Positions 7,422 through 16,389 are shown, numbered from the stretch's first letter. The stretch: DNA of 33,307 nt from an uncultured Oxalobacteraceae bacterium (GCA_946480015.1 CAMLIL010000063.1:1-33307); one strand, 5' to 3'. A program made the numbers and translations. The notes: generated by a model not told the origin, from the letters alone.

Positions 7422-9155
7422 ATGGAAACGATGGAAAATAGCGCAATGGTCCGGCGTCTGCTGGCCGTGGTCAAGCCCTACCGGTCGCGCGCGCTCCTGG
7501 CCCTGCTGGCCATGGCCGGTACCGCCTCGACCCAGCCAATGCTGGGCTATGCGCTCCAGCTGCTGATCGACAAGGGCTTTACCCAGAAAGCCCAGTTCAG
7601 CCTGTGGCTGGTACCGGGCGTGCTGCTGTTTATCTTTGTGTTTCGCGGCATCTGCACCTTCAGCACCGCCTATCTGAACAACTGGGTCATGAGCCGGGTG
7701 CTCAACGACCTGCGCGGCATGGTATTCGAACGCCTGCTGCGCCTGCCGGTGGCGCGCTTTCACGAAGAGTCCACCGGACGCGTGATCAATACCGTGGTGG
7801 GCGACGTGCGCCAGGTGGTCGACATGATCAACTCGGTGTTCCTGGCCTTCGTGCGCGACGCGCTCGTGGTGGCCGGTCTGCTGGCCGGCCTGATGTGGCT
7901 GAACTGGAAGCTGACCCTGGTCGCGCTGGTGGTGGTGCCGGTGACGGCCATCGTCGTGCGCACCACCACCGGGCGGGTGCGCCGCCTGAACCGCGACAAT
8001 CAGCGCGTGACCGGCGAAATGACCCAGGTGGTCGAGGAAGCCGCGCGCGGCCACCAGGTGATCCGCGTATTCGCCGGCGAGCGCTACGAGCGGCGCCGCT
8101 TCGAGCAGCGCAGCGAAGCCCTGCGCGGCTTTTCGCAGCGGATCACCGTGGCCGCCGCGGCCACCGTCCCGGTCACCCAGATCGCCACGGCGGGCGCGGT
8201 CGCAGTCGTCATCGTCATGGCGTTGCAAGCGCAGATGACCGCCGGCGAGTTTTCCAATTTTATTACCCAGATGCTGATGCTGCTGGCGCCACTCAAATCG
8301 CTGGTCGAAGTCAACGGCCCGCTGCAGCGCGGCATGGCGGCGGCCGAAACCGTGTTCGGCATGGCCGACGCGCCGATCGAGCCGGACAGCGGCAGCGTGA
8401 CGATCGCGCGCGCGCGCGGCCACCTGCGCTTCGAGCACGTCTCGTTCCGCTATGGCGACAAGGCGCCGCTGGCGCTTGACGACGTCACGCTGGAGATCGA
8501 GCCCGGCCAGACGGTGGCACTGGTGGGCATGTCGGGCGGCGGCAAGTCGACCTTCGTCAACCTGGTGACGCGCTTTTACCAGCCGCAGTCGGGCCGCATC
8601 ACGCTCGACGGCGTCGCTTACGACGACATCCGGCTGGCCAGCCTGCGCGCCCAGCTGGCCATGGTGAGCCAGAACGTGGTGCTGTTCGACGACACCCTGG
8701 GCGCCAACATCGCCTACGGCGCCGAGACGGTCGACCGCGCGCGCCTGGATGCCGCCATCCGCGCGGCGCACCTGGCCGACGTGGTGGCCGCGCTGGCGGA
8801 CGGAGTGGACACCCAGATCGGCGAGAACGGCATGCGCCTGTCGGGCGGGCAGCGCCAGCGCGTGGCGATCGCGCGCGCCATCTACAAGGATGCGCCGATC
8901 CTGATCCTGGACGAAGCCACCTCGGCGCTCGACAACGAATCCGAACGCGCGGTGCAGGCCGCGCTCGATACGCTCATGGCCGGCCGGACCACGCTGGTGA
9001 TCGCGCACCGCCTCTCGACCATCGAGCGGGCCGACCGCATCGTCGTGATCGACCAGGGCCGCATCGTCGAAAGCGGGCGCCACGCCGAGCTGCTCGCCAT
9101 GAACGGCATGTACGCCAACCTGTACCGCCTGCAGTTCGCCAAGGCCGCCGCATGA
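7422..9155 (+). CDS. msbA: Lipid A export ABC transporter MsbA
   Basis: This 577-residue half-transporter is close to the usual length of about 580. An N-terminal six-helix ABC transmembrane domain (residues about 20-320) is fused to an ATPase domain. Walker A is GMSGGGKS at 369-376, the signature LSGGQ starts at 473, and Walker B ILILDEA has Asp497 and Glu498. MsbA flips lipid A-core across the inner membrane as a homodimer, which supplies substrate to the neighbouring ligase. The ATG at 7422 opens METMENSAM; ATGs at 7431 and 7446 are possible alternatives, and the Shine-Dalgarno signal is weak for all. The stop codon overlaps the waaF start in an ATGA arrangement. Confidence 0.95.
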   Translation: METMENSAMVRRLLAVVKPYRSRALLALLAMAGTASTQPMLGYALQLLIDKGFTQKAQFSLWLVPGVLLFIFVFRGICTFSTAYLNNWVMSRVLNDLRGMVFERLLRLPVARFHEESTGRVINTVVGDVRQVVDMINSVFLAFVRDALVVAGLLAGLMWLNWKLTLVALVVVPVTAIVVRTTTGRVRRLNRDNQRVTGEMTQVVEEAARGHQVIRVFAGERYERRRFEQRSEALRGFSQRITVAAAATVPVTQIATAGAVAVVIVMALQAQMTAGEFSNFITQMLMLLAPLKSLVEVNGPLQRGMAAAETVFGMADAPIEPDSGSVTIARARGHLRFEHVSFRYGDKAPLALDDVTLEIEPGQTVALVGMSGGGKSTFVNLVTRFYQPQSGRITLDGVAYDDIRLASLRAQLAMVSQNVVLFDDTLGANIAYGAETVDRARLDAAIRAAHLADVVAALADGVDTQIGENGMRLSGGQRQRVAIARAIYKDAPILILDEATSALDNESERAVQAALDTLMAGRTTLVIAHRLSTIERADRIVVIDQGRIVESGRHAELLAMNGMYANLYRLQFAKAAA

Positions 9156-10192
9156 AGCCGGCCCTGCGCACCCTGATCATCTCGCCCAACTGGATCGGCG
9201 ATGCCGTCATGGCGCAGCCGCTGCTGCAGCTGCTGGTGCGCCAGCATCCCGAGCGGCCGATCGACGTGCTGGCGCCGCCGCCGGTGGCCCCGGTGTGGAA
9301 GGCGATGGCCGAAGTCGACAGCGTGCTGGAGACGCCGTTCCGCCACGGCGCCCTGCAGCTGCGCGAACGCTGGCGCTACGCGCAGGTGCTGCGCGCGCGC
9401 GGCTATGCCGAAGCCTACGTGCTGCCCAACACGCTCAAGTACGCGCTGATTCCCTGGCTGGCCGGGATCGGCAAACGGGTCGGCTACAAGGGCGAGTCGC
9501 GCTATGGCCTGATCAACGTGATGCACCGCGACGACAAGCCGCCGCGGCCGATGGTGCCGTTCTACGCCGCGCTGGCCGACGACCCCGGTGCGCCGCTGCG
9601 CGCGGGGGTGCCGCGCCCGGTCATGCGGGTGAGCGAGGATAGCGTGGCCGGGGTATGCGCGCGCCACCAGATCCCGTCCGGCCGCGCGCTGGTGGTGTTC
9701 GCCCCCGGCGCCGAGTTCGGCGCCGCCAAGCGCTGGCCGGCGCGCCACTTCGCCGCGCTGGCGGGCGAGATTCTCGCCGCCGACCCCACGGCCCGGATCG
9801 CCCTGCTGGGCTCACCCAAGGACCGCCAGGCGGGCGACGATATCCTGGCGCTGGCGCCGGACCAGCGCATCCTGAATCTGGCCGGCGCCACCAGGCTCGA
9901 TGAAGCCATCGCCCTGATCGCCCGCGCCGCCGTGGTGGTGGCCAACGATTCGGGCCTGCTGCACATCGCCTCGGCGCTGAACCGCCCGGTGATTGCCCTG
10001 TATGGCCCGACCGACCCCGATCACGCGCCGCCGTTTTCCGACTTGGCGCGCGCGCTCTCGCTGCGCCTTGACTGCTCGCCCTGCCGTCAGCGCGAATGCC
10101 CGCTCGGCCACCATGACTGCATGGAAAAGCTGGAGGCGGCGATGGTGTGGCAGGAGCTGCGCCTGATGGCCCAGGCCGGCGCGCACCAATGA
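9152..10192 (+). CDS. waaF: ADP-heptose:LPS heptosyltransferase II
   Basis: This 346-residue GT9 enzyme adds the second L-glycero-D-manno-heptose to the LPS inner core at the cytoplasmic membrane face. The N-terminus (LIISPNWIGDAVMAQPLLQL) carries the WaaF form of the SWIGD motif. APGAEFGAAKRWPARHFA and ANDSGLLHIASALNRPVIAL line the ADP-heptose site. The C-terminal CRQRECPLGHHDCM is characteristic of WaaF. Its ATG overlaps the msbA stop by four bases, so the two genes are translationally coupled. Transcription ends at a strong terminator immediately after the stop. Confidence 0.94.
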   Translation: MKPALRTLIISPNWIGDAVMAQPLLQLLVRQHPERPIDVLAPPPVAPVWKAMAEVDSVLETPFRHGALQLRERWRYAQVLRARGYAEAYVLPNTLKYALIPWLAGIGKRVGYKGESRYGLINVMHRDDKPPRPMVPFYAALADDPGAPLRAGVPRPVMRVSEDSVAGVCARHQIPSGRALVVFAPGAEFGAAKRWPARHFAALAGEILAADPTARIALLGSPKDRQAGDDILALAPDQRILNLAGATRLDEAIALIARAAVVVANDSGLLHIASALNRPVIALYGPTDPDHAPPFSDLARALSLRLDCSPCRQRECPLGHHDCMEKLEAAMVWQELRLMAQAGAHQ

Positions 10193-10231
10193 AAAAAGCC
10201 ATCCCGGCGCAGGCGGGGATGGCTTTTTTTT
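10192..10231. terminator. Bidirectional rho-independent terminator
   Basis: The arms AAAAAAGCCATCCC and GGGATGGCTTTTTT pair across a short GC-rich loop. Eight T residues follow on the plus strand and six on the minus strand. It serves waaF (stop at 10190-10192) and the convergent PEP-CTERM gene ending at 10263. Confidence 0.92.
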
Positions 10232-10262
10232 CGACTGGCGCGCGCATTCAGGCGCGCGGCGA

Positions 10263-10895
10263 TCAGAGTGCGCGGCGCTTGCGCATGGCTGCCAGGCCTG
10301 CGATGCCCAGGCCAAACAGGGCCACCGAGGCTGGCTCAGGCACATTCGTATTATTGGCAATGACTTGGGCACTGAAGTACAGGGTATTGAAGTCGTTGCC
10401 GTTATTGCTGACGTAGTTCCAGATCCAGCTTGGGTTGGCGGCGGCCAGGGCAGGGACGGTGCCCCATGGACCTACACCTTCCGCGCCTTCGTTGGCAGGC
10501 GTGAACCACTGGTTGCTGGCGTTGGTCCAGCCGGTCGCGTTATAAGTCCAGCCGGAGTCCCCGGTCAGCAGGGACTGGGTGCCGTTGGCAAACTTGAAGT
10601 TGCTGTCGCTGAGCGAGAACGCGCCCAGGAAGCCGCCAGGGCCGCCGGCATTGCTCGCCACGACGTGGATGAAGCCGGACTGGCCGGCGGTCAATGCTTG
10701 GGTGTACGAAACGGTGCTGCCCCAATCGTTGCCCGAGGCCACCAGCACGCCAGGGTTAGCGTTGCTGGTGCTGAAATAGGCTTGAAAACTGTTATCCGCA
10801 GTCAGCGTGCCGGTCAGCACGGTGGCGCTGGCCGGTGCGGCGGCGAGGACGGCGGCAGCGGTGGCAATGGCGGCGGCGATGAGCGATTTTTTCAT
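10263..10895 (-). CDS. PEP-CTERM sorting domain protein
   Basis: This 210-residue exported protein has a classical signal peptide (MKKSLIAAAIATAAAVLAAA, cleavage near ASA-TV at about 24). The C-terminus ends VPEPASVALFGLGIAGLAAM then RKRRAL: the PEP motif, one membrane helix and a basic tail. Proteins of this type are processed by the exosortase system (EpsH/XrtA) in exopolysaccharide-producing Gram-negative bacteria. No exosortase or polysaccharide cluster lies in the window. The middle part (residues about 25-180) is rich in Gly, Asn, Ser and Trp, and I cannot assign it a domain. It is divergent from the formate dehydrogenase operon, with an FNR-type box 66-79 bases upstream of its start. 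Confidence 0.88.
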   Translation of the reverse strand: MKKSLIAAAIATAAAVLAAAPASATVLTGTLTADNSFQAYFSTSNANPGVLVASGNDWGSTVSYTQALTAGQSGFIHVVASNAGGPGGFLGAFSLSDSNFKFANGTQSLLTGDSGWTYNATGWTNASNQWFTPANEGAEGVGPWGTVPALAAANPSWIWNYVSNNGNDFNTLYFSAQVIANNTNVPEPASVALFGLGIAGLAAMRKRRAL

Positions 10896-10960
10896 TTTTG
10901 GTTTGGTCTAGAAAATAAGAATATCAACCAATAAGCAATACGCATGCCAGGACTCATGAT

Positions 10961-10974
10961 TTGATAATAATCAA
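10961..10974. promoter_or_regulatory. FNR/Anr-type binding site (TTGAT-N4-ATCAA)
   Basis: TTGATAATAATCAA is an exact match to the palindromic consensus of FNR-family oxygen-responsive regulators. It lies in the AT-rich divergent spacer between the PEP-CTERM gene and the formate dehydrogenase operon. A weak -10-like TAAGAT at 11015-11020 would place the site near -60 for the operon. Which gene it controls is inferred, and spacer 10896-11099 shows no other clear signal. Confidence 0.6.
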
Positions 10975-11099
10975 CAACTTAAGATTCCTATGGGAATATT
11001 TCTTATCGCAACTGTAAGATATTTCGACAGAATTTCCTTGTGCTGCGGGACGCCAGTTATGATGTCAACCTGGCCAACCACCTCACCGGAACCGCAGCG

Positions 11100-12800
11100 A
11101 TGAATCACCCCGTCATTCCGATCGCCCCCCAGGGGGCCACGCGCGAACGCAAGCGGCAGGCGCCCAAAGGCAGGCGCGTCGATCCGCAAGCGCTGGCCGA
11201 CGTGCAGGCGCTGCTGGGACCGGCTTCGCGCCAGGCCGACCTGCTTATCGAGCATCTGCATGCCATCCAGGACCGCTACGGCTGCCTGTCCACCGCCCAC
11301 CTGGCGGCGCTGGCCCAGGAAATGCGCCTGGCCCAGGCCGAGGTCTATGAGGTGGCCAGCTTTTACCACCACTTCGACGTCGTCAGGGAAGGCCAGGACA
11401 GGCCGCCCGCGCTCACCGTGCGCGTGTGCGACAGCCTGTCGTGCGAGATGGCCGGCGCCGCCGGCCTGCTCGAACGCTTGCCGGCCATCCTGGGCGCCCA
11501 GGTGCGGGTGCAGGCCGCGCCCTGCGTGGGACGCTGCGAACAGGCGCCGGTTGCCGTGGTAGGCCAGCATCCGGTCGGCCACGCCGGCTGCGAGAGCGTG
11601 GCGGCGGCGGTTGCGGCCGGACAGTGCACCGACCAGCCGCAAGGCTTTACCGGCTACGCCGCCTACCTCGCCGGCGGCGGTTACGCGCTGCTGCGCGACT
11701 GTGTAGCCGGCGCCCGCGACGCCGACGCCGTCATCGCCGCGCTGGAGCACTCCGGCCTGCGCGGGCTGGGCGGGGCGGGCTTTCCCGCCGGGCGCAAGTG
11801 GCGCCTGGTGCGCGCCGAAGCCGGCCCGCGCCTGATGGCCATTAATATCGACGAGGGCGAACCGGGCACCTTCAAGGACCGCTACTACCTCGAACGCGAT
11901 CCGCACCGTTTCCTCGAAGGCGCCCTGATCGCCGCGTGGGCGGCCGGCATCCAGACCATCTATATCTACCTGCGCGACGAATACCACGGCTGCCGCGCCA
12001 TGCTGCAGGCCGAGCTGGCCCGCCTGCGCGCCGACCCGCCGGTCGCCGGGATGCCCGAGCTGATCCTGCGGCGCGGCGCCGGCGCCTATATCTGCGGCGA
12101 GGAATCGGCCATGATCGAGTCGATCGAGGGCAGGCGCGGCATGCCGCGCCTGCGGCCGCCGTATGTGGCCCAGGTCGGCCTGTTCGGCCGGCCCACGCTG
12201 GAGCACAACTTCGAAACCCTGCACTGGGTGCGCGCGATTCTCGAGAACGGCCCGGAATGGTTCAGCGGCCACGGCGCCAATGGCCGCCAGGGCCTGCGTT
12301 CGTTTTCGGTCTCCGGACGGGTGCGCGAACCGGGCGTCAAGCTGGCGCCGGCCGGCATCACGCTGCGCCAGCTGATCGACGGCTACTGCGGCGGCATGGC
12401 CGAGGGCCATACCCTGTACGCCTACCTGCCTGGCGGGGCCTCGGGCGGCATCCTGCCGGCGTCGATGGACCATCTGCCGCTCGACTTCGACACCCTGCAG
12501 CCCTACGGCTGCTTCATCGGATCGGCCGCCGTGATCGTGCTGTCCCAGGCCGATTCGGCGGTGCGCGCGGCGCGCAACACCATCAACTTTTTCAAGAACG
12601 AATCGTGCGGGCAGTGCACCCCGTGCCGGGTCGGCACCGCCAAGGCGCAGGCGCTGATCGCCACACCAAGCTGGGATACCGCGCTGCTGGCCGAGCTGTC
12701 GCAGGTCATGCGCGACGCCTCCATCTGCGGCCTGGGACAGGCTGCGCCCAACCCGATCGACTGCGTCGTCAACTACTTCCCCCAGGAGCTGGGACTGTGA
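11100..12800 (+). CDS. NAD-linked formate dehydrogenase, fused gamma-beta (NuoE/NuoF-like) subunit
   Basis: This 566-residue diaphorase subunit passes electrons from the formate-oxidising subunit to NAD+. Residues about 30-175 are a NuoE/FdsG-like thioredoxin-fold domain with the [2Fe-2S] ligands Cys110, Cys115, Cys142 and Cys146. Residues about 180-566 are NuoF/FdsB-like. The FMN loop GLGGAGFPAGRKW is near 222-234, the NADH loop GAYICGEESAMIESIEG near 328-344, and the [4Fe-4S] cysteines are 503, 506, 509 and 543. In Cupriavidus-type operons these are two genes (fdsG, fdsB); here they are one, as in Methylobacterium Fdh1. The ATG at 11100 was chosen; a GTG at 11040 is an alternative. Its TGA overlaps the GTG start of the next gene. 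Confidence 0.9.
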   Translation: MNHPVIPIAPQGATRERKRQAPKGRRVDPQALADVQALLGPASRQADLLIEHLHAIQDRYGCLSTAHLAALAQEMRLAQAEVYEVASFYHHFDVVREGQDRPPALTVRVCDSLSCEMAGAAGLLERLPAILGAQVRVQAAPCVGRCEQAPVAVVGQHPVGHAGCESVAAAVAAGQCTDQPQGFTGYAAYLAGGGYALLRDCVAGARDADAVIAALEHSGLRGLGGAGFPAGRKWRLVRAEAGPRLMAINIDEGEPGTFKDRYYLERDPHRFLEGALIAAWAAGIQTIYIYLRDEYHGCRAMLQAELARLRADPPVAGMPELILRRGAGAYICGEESAMIESIEGRRGMPRLRPPYVAQVGLFGRPTLEHNFETLHWVRAILENGPEWFSGHGANGRQGLRSFSVSGRVREPGVKLAPAGITLRQLIDGYCGGMAEGHTLYAYLPGGASGGILPASMDHLPLDFDTLQPYGCFIGSAAVIVLSQADSAVRAARNTINFFKNESCGQCTPCRVGTAKAQALIATPSWDTALLAELSQVMRDASICGLGQAAPNPIDCVVNYFPQELGL

Positions 12801-15574
12801 TCACCTTCGAACTCAATGGCCGCCAGGTGGCCGCCGACGCGCGCGACACGCTCATTGAAGTGGCGCGCCGCGAAGGCATCGAGATCCCCCATCTGTGCTA
12901 CAAGGAAGGCATGGACGTGGCCGGCAACTGCCGTTCGTGCATGGTCGAAATCGGCGGCGAACGCGTGCTGGCGCCGTCGTGCTGCCGCCATCCGGCCCAC
13001 GGCATGAAGGTCGTCACCGACAGCCCGCGCGCGCTGGCCGCGCAAAAGATGGTGCTCGAACTGCTGCAGGCCGACATGCCGGAAACGGCCTACACGCGCC
13101 ACAACGAGGTCGACCAGTGGGCGCGCAAGCTGGGCGTGGGCAAGCCGCGCTTTCACGCGCGCCGCCCGGCCGCGCCCGACCTGTCGCACGCCGCCATCAG
13201 CGTCAATCATGACGCCTGCATCCAGTGCACCCGCTGCGTGCGCGCCTGCCGCGACGTGCAGGTCAACGACGTGATCGGCCTGGCCTATCGCGGCGAGCAC
13301 GAAAAGATCGTGTTCGACATGGACGACCCGATGGGCGCTTCGACCTGCGTGGCCTGCGGCGAATGCGTGCAGGCCTGCCCGACCGGCGCGCTGATGCCGG
13401 CGCGCGACGCTGCCTTGCGCGCTCCCGAGCGCCAGGTCGATTCGGTATGCCCATACTGCGGCGTCGGCTGCCAGCTGACCTACAACATCCGCGACGGCAA
13501 GATCGCCTGGGTGGAAGGGCGCGACGGCCCGGCCAACCGCGGGCGCCTGTGCGTGAAAGGGCGCTACGGCTTCGATTACGCTCATCACCCGCAGCGCCTG
13601 ACGGTGCCGCTGATCCGCCGCGCCGACGCGCCCAAGCGCGGCGACTTCACCATGGACCCGGCCCGCGTGCACGAGGTATTCCGCGAAGCGAGCTGGGACG
13701 AAGCGCTGGCGCTGGCCGGCGCCACCCTGGCAAACCTCCGCGACACGCACGGCAAGCGCGCGCTGGCCGGCTTCGGCTCGGCAAAGGGCAGCAACGAGGA
13801 AGCCTACCTGTTCCAGAAGCTGGTGCGCACTGGATTCGGCAGCAACAACGTCGACCATTGCACGCGCCTGTGCCATGCCTCGTCGGTGGCCGCGCTGCTG
13901 GAGGGGATCGGCTCCGGGGCGGTATCGAACCCGGTGATGGACGTGGCCCAGGCCGAAGTGGTGATCGTCATCGGCGCCAACCCGACCGTCAACCATCCGG
14001 TGGCCGCCACCTGGATCAAGAACGCGATCCGCAAGGGCACCAGGCTGGTGGTCTGCGATCCGCGCCGCTCGGATCTTGCGCGCATGGCGCACCGCTACCT
14101 GCAGTTCAAGCCGGACACCGATGTCGCCCTGCTCAACGCCATGATGCACGTGATCGTCAGCGAAAACCTGGTCGACCGCGACTTCATCGCCAGCCGCACC
14201 ATCGGCTACGAAGAACTGGAAAAAAACGTCGAAGGCTACAGCCCGGAAGCGATGGCGCCGATCTGCGGCATCGATGCCGACACCATCCGCTACGTGGCGC
14301 GCCTGTACGCCAGCTCGAAGGCGTCGATGATCCTGTGGGGCATGGGGATCTCGCAGCACATCCACGGCACCGACAACGCGCGCTGCCTGATCGCGCTGGC
14401 GCTGATGACCGGCCAGATCGGCCGTCCCGGCACCGGCCTGCATCCGCTGCGCGGCCAGAACAATGTGCAGGGCGCCTCCGACGCCGGCCTGATCCCGATG
14501 ATGTTCCCCGACTACCAGCGCGTCGACAATCCGGCCGCGCGCGCGCGTTTCGAACAGGCCTGGGGCGCCACCCTCGACAGCCAGCCGGGCCTGACGGTGG
14601 TCGAGATCATGCACGCGATCAAGCGCGGCGAAATCCGCGGCATGTACATCATGGGCGAGAACCCGGCCATGTCCGACCCCGACGTCAACCACGCGCGCGA
14701 CGCGCTGGCCGCGCTCGACCACCTGGTGGTGCAGGATATTTTCCTCACCGAGACCGCATACCTGGCCGACGTGATCCTGCCGGCCAGCGCCTTCCCCGAA
14801 AAGACCGGCACCTTCACCAACACCGACCGGCTGGTGCAGCTGGGCCGGCAGGCCATCGATCCGCCCGGCGACGTCCGCCAGGACCTGTGGATCATCCAGC
14901 AGATGGCCCAGCGGCTCGGCCTGAACTGGCACTATGGCCACGTGTCGGAAGTGTTCGACGAAATGCGCCGCACCATGAACAGCATCGGCGGCATCACCTG
15001 GGAGCGGCTGGAGCGCGAACACGCGGTCACCTACCCGTGCACGCACGAAGGCGATCCCGGCCAGCCGGTGGTCTTCACCGAGACCTTCCCGCGCGAATCG
15101 GGGCGGGCGCGCTTCGTCCCGGCCGACATCATCCCGGCCGACGAGCGGCCCGACAGCAGCTATCCGCTGGTGCTCATCACCGGGCGCCAGCTGGAGCACT
15201 GGCACACCGGCAGCATGACGCGCCGCACCGCCGTGCTCGATGCGCTCGAACCCGATCCGGTGGCGCTGGTGCACCCGCTCGACCTGGACGCGCTCGGCGG
15301 CAAACCCGGCGATGTGATCACCATCGCGTCGCGGCGCGGGCAGGTCAGCCTGTACGCGCGCGCCGACGACAGTTCGCCGCGCGGCGCCGTGTTCGTGCCG
15401 TTCTGCTATTACGAAGCGGCCATCAACCGGCTCACCAACGCCGCGCTCGACCCGTTCGGAAAAATCCCCGAGTTCAAGTACTGCGCTATCCGCGTGACCC
15501 TGGGCGGGACGGTGCAGGCGGCGGGCAGCTTCGGCGGCGGGCAGGTGCTGGCGGCGATGGACCGGCCGGCATGA
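12797..15574 (+). CDS. fdsA: NAD-linked formate dehydrogenase, molybdenum/tungsten alpha subunit
   Basis: This 925-residue cytoplasmic catalytic subunit oxidises formate to CO2. The N-terminal part is NuoG-like: [2Fe-2S] Cys34, 45, 48 and 62, a His/Cys cluster region near 102, and two [4Fe-4S] motifs, CIQCTRCVRAC (141-151) and CVACGECVQAC (184-194). The bis-MGD domain follows, with a cluster from Cys218, 221, 225 and 252. The active-site residue in DHCTRLCHASS is Cys359, encoded by TGC at 13871, so this is the cysteine and not the selenocysteine form. The GTG start overlaps the preceding stop (GTGA), and its own TGA overlaps the fdhD ATG. The length is somewhat below the 959 residues of the Cupriavidus protein. 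Molybdenum versus tungsten cannot be told from sequence. Confidence 0.93.
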   Translation: MITFELNGRQVAADARDTLIEVARREGIEIPHLCYKEGMDVAGNCRSCMVEIGGERVLAPSCCRHPAHGMKVVTDSPRALAAQKMVLELLQADMPETAYTRHNEVDQWARKLGVGKPRFHARRPAAPDLSHAAISVNHDACIQCTRCVRACRDVQVNDVIGLAYRGEHEKIVFDMDDPMGASTCVACGECVQACPTGALMPARDAALRAPERQVDSVCPYCGVGCQLTYNIRDGKIAWVEGRDGPANRGRLCVKGRYGFDYAHHPQRLTVPLIRRADAPKRGDFTMDPARVHEVFREASWDEALALAGATLANLRDTHGKRALAGFGSAKGSNEEAYLFQKLVRTGFGSNNVDHCTRLCHASSVAALLEGIGSGAVSNPVMDVAQAEVVIVIGANPTVNHPVAATWIKNAIRKGTRLVVCDPRRSDLARMAHRYLQFKPDTDVALLNAMMHVIVSENLVDRDFIASRTIGYEELEKNVEGYSPEAMAPICGIDADTIRYVARLYASSKASMILWGMGISQHIHGTDNARCLIALALMTGQIGRPGTGLHPLRGQNNVQGASDAGLIPMMFPDYQRVDNPAARARFEQAWGATLDSQPGLTVVEIMHAIKRGEIRGMYIMGENPAMSDPDVNHARDALAALDHLVVQDIFLTETAYLADVILPASAFPEKTGTFTNTDRLVQLGRQAIDPPGDVRQDLWIIQQMAQRLGLNWHYGHVSEVFDEMRRTMNSIGGITWERLEREHAVTYPCTHEGDPGQPVVFTETFPRESGRARFVPADIIPADERPDSSYPLVLITGRQLEHWHTGSMTRRTAVLDALEPDPVALVHPLDLDALGGKPGDVITIASRRGQVSLYARADDSSPRGAVFVPFCYYEAAINRLTNAALDPFGKIPEFKYCAIRVTLGGTVQAAGSFGGGQVLAAMDRPA

Positions 15575-16389
15575 TCGACCTGTCGCGGGCCGCGGCCAGC
15601 CTCACCCATGAAGTCGAAGCGCTCGACGAGCAGGGGCGCCGCTCGCCCATCTTCATTCCGGCCGAGCGGCCGCTTACCGTGTATGTCGACAAGCACGAAC
15701 TGGTCACCCTGATGACTCTGGGCGGGGCGCCCGAAGCGCTCACGCTCGGCTACCTGCGCAACCAGCGGCTGGTGCGCGACATCGCCGACGTGCTGTCGGT
15801 GCAGGTCGACTGGAGCGTCGACGCGGTGGCGGTGCGAACGCGCGCCGGCATCGCGGACGTCGAAGCGCGCACCGCGAAAAAGGTGGTCACGACCGGTTGC
15901 GGCCAGGGCTCGGTGTTCGGCGGCCTGATGGACGAAGTCGACCGGATCGCGCTGCCTGACGCCCGCCTGCGCCAGAGCGCGGTGTACCGCATCGTCGACA
16001 CCATCCGCACCCAGCAATCGATCTACAAGCAGGCCGGCTCGGTGCATGGCTGCGCGCTGTTCTCCAACGCCGGCGAACTGCTGTATTTCATTGAAGACGT
16101 GGGCCGCCACAACGCGGTCGACGCCATCGCCGGACTGATGTGGCTGGACGGCGTGGAGGGCGCCGACAAGGTGTTCTACACGACCGGGCGCCTGACGTCG
16201 GAAATGGTGATCAAGGGCGCGCAGATGGGCATCCCCTTTCTGCTGTCGCGCTCGGGCACCACGCAGATGGGCCACATGGTGGCCGACAAGGTAGGCATGA
16301 CCTTGCTGGCGCGCTGCACCGGCAGGCACTTCCTGCTCCTGACAGGACAGGACCGGCTCGATTTCGACGCCGGCCCTCAGGCCAGGTAA
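15571..16389 (+). CDS. fdhD: Formate dehydrogenase sulfurtransferase/accessory protein FdhD (FdsC)
   Basis: This 272-residue cytoplasmic protein belongs to the family that sulfurates and inserts the bis-MGD cofactor into formate dehydrogenases. Recognisable segments are ERPLTVYVDKHELVTLMTLG (32-51), GSVHGCALFSNAGELLYFIE and EDVGRHNAVDAIAG. The sulfur-carrying loop reads TTGCGQGS: Cys110 is present, but the second cysteine of the E. coli CxxC pair is Gly113. Its ATG overlaps the alpha-subunit stop by four bases, so it is the third gene of the operon. A separate fdsD-type delta subunit gene does not follow. The gene end overlaps the convergent HD-domain gene by 13 bases. Confidence 0.93.
   Translation: MIDLSRAAASLTHEVEALDEQGRRSPIFIPAERPLTVYVDKHELVTLMTLGGAPEALTLGYLRNQRLVRDIADVLSVQVDWSVDAVAVRTRAGIADVEARTAKKVVTTGCGQGSVFGGLMDEVDRIALPDARLRQSAVYRIVDTIRTQQSIYKQAGSVHGCALFSNAGELLYFIEDVGRHNAVDAIAGLMWLDGVEGADKVFYTTGRLTSEMVIKGAQMGIPFLLSRSGTTQMGHMVADKVGMTLLARCTGRHFLLLTGQDRLDFDAGPQAR

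Noticed and set aside
11040..11099. GTG at 11040 as the start of the fused diaphorase subunit
   Set aside because: It adds 20 residues without family similarity; the ATG at 11100 is more plausible, although the Shine-Dalgarno signal is weak for both.
13859..13873. Possible selenocysteine formate dehydrogenase
   Set aside because: The active-site codon at 13871 is TGC, not TGA, and no in-frame TGA interrupts the gene.
12773..15274. Very long open frame on the minus strand opposite the formate dehydrogenase alpha subunit
   Set aside because: It is rich in Arg, His, Ala and Val with no recognisable motifs, as expected for the antisense of a GC-rich gene. The plus strand has full family homology.
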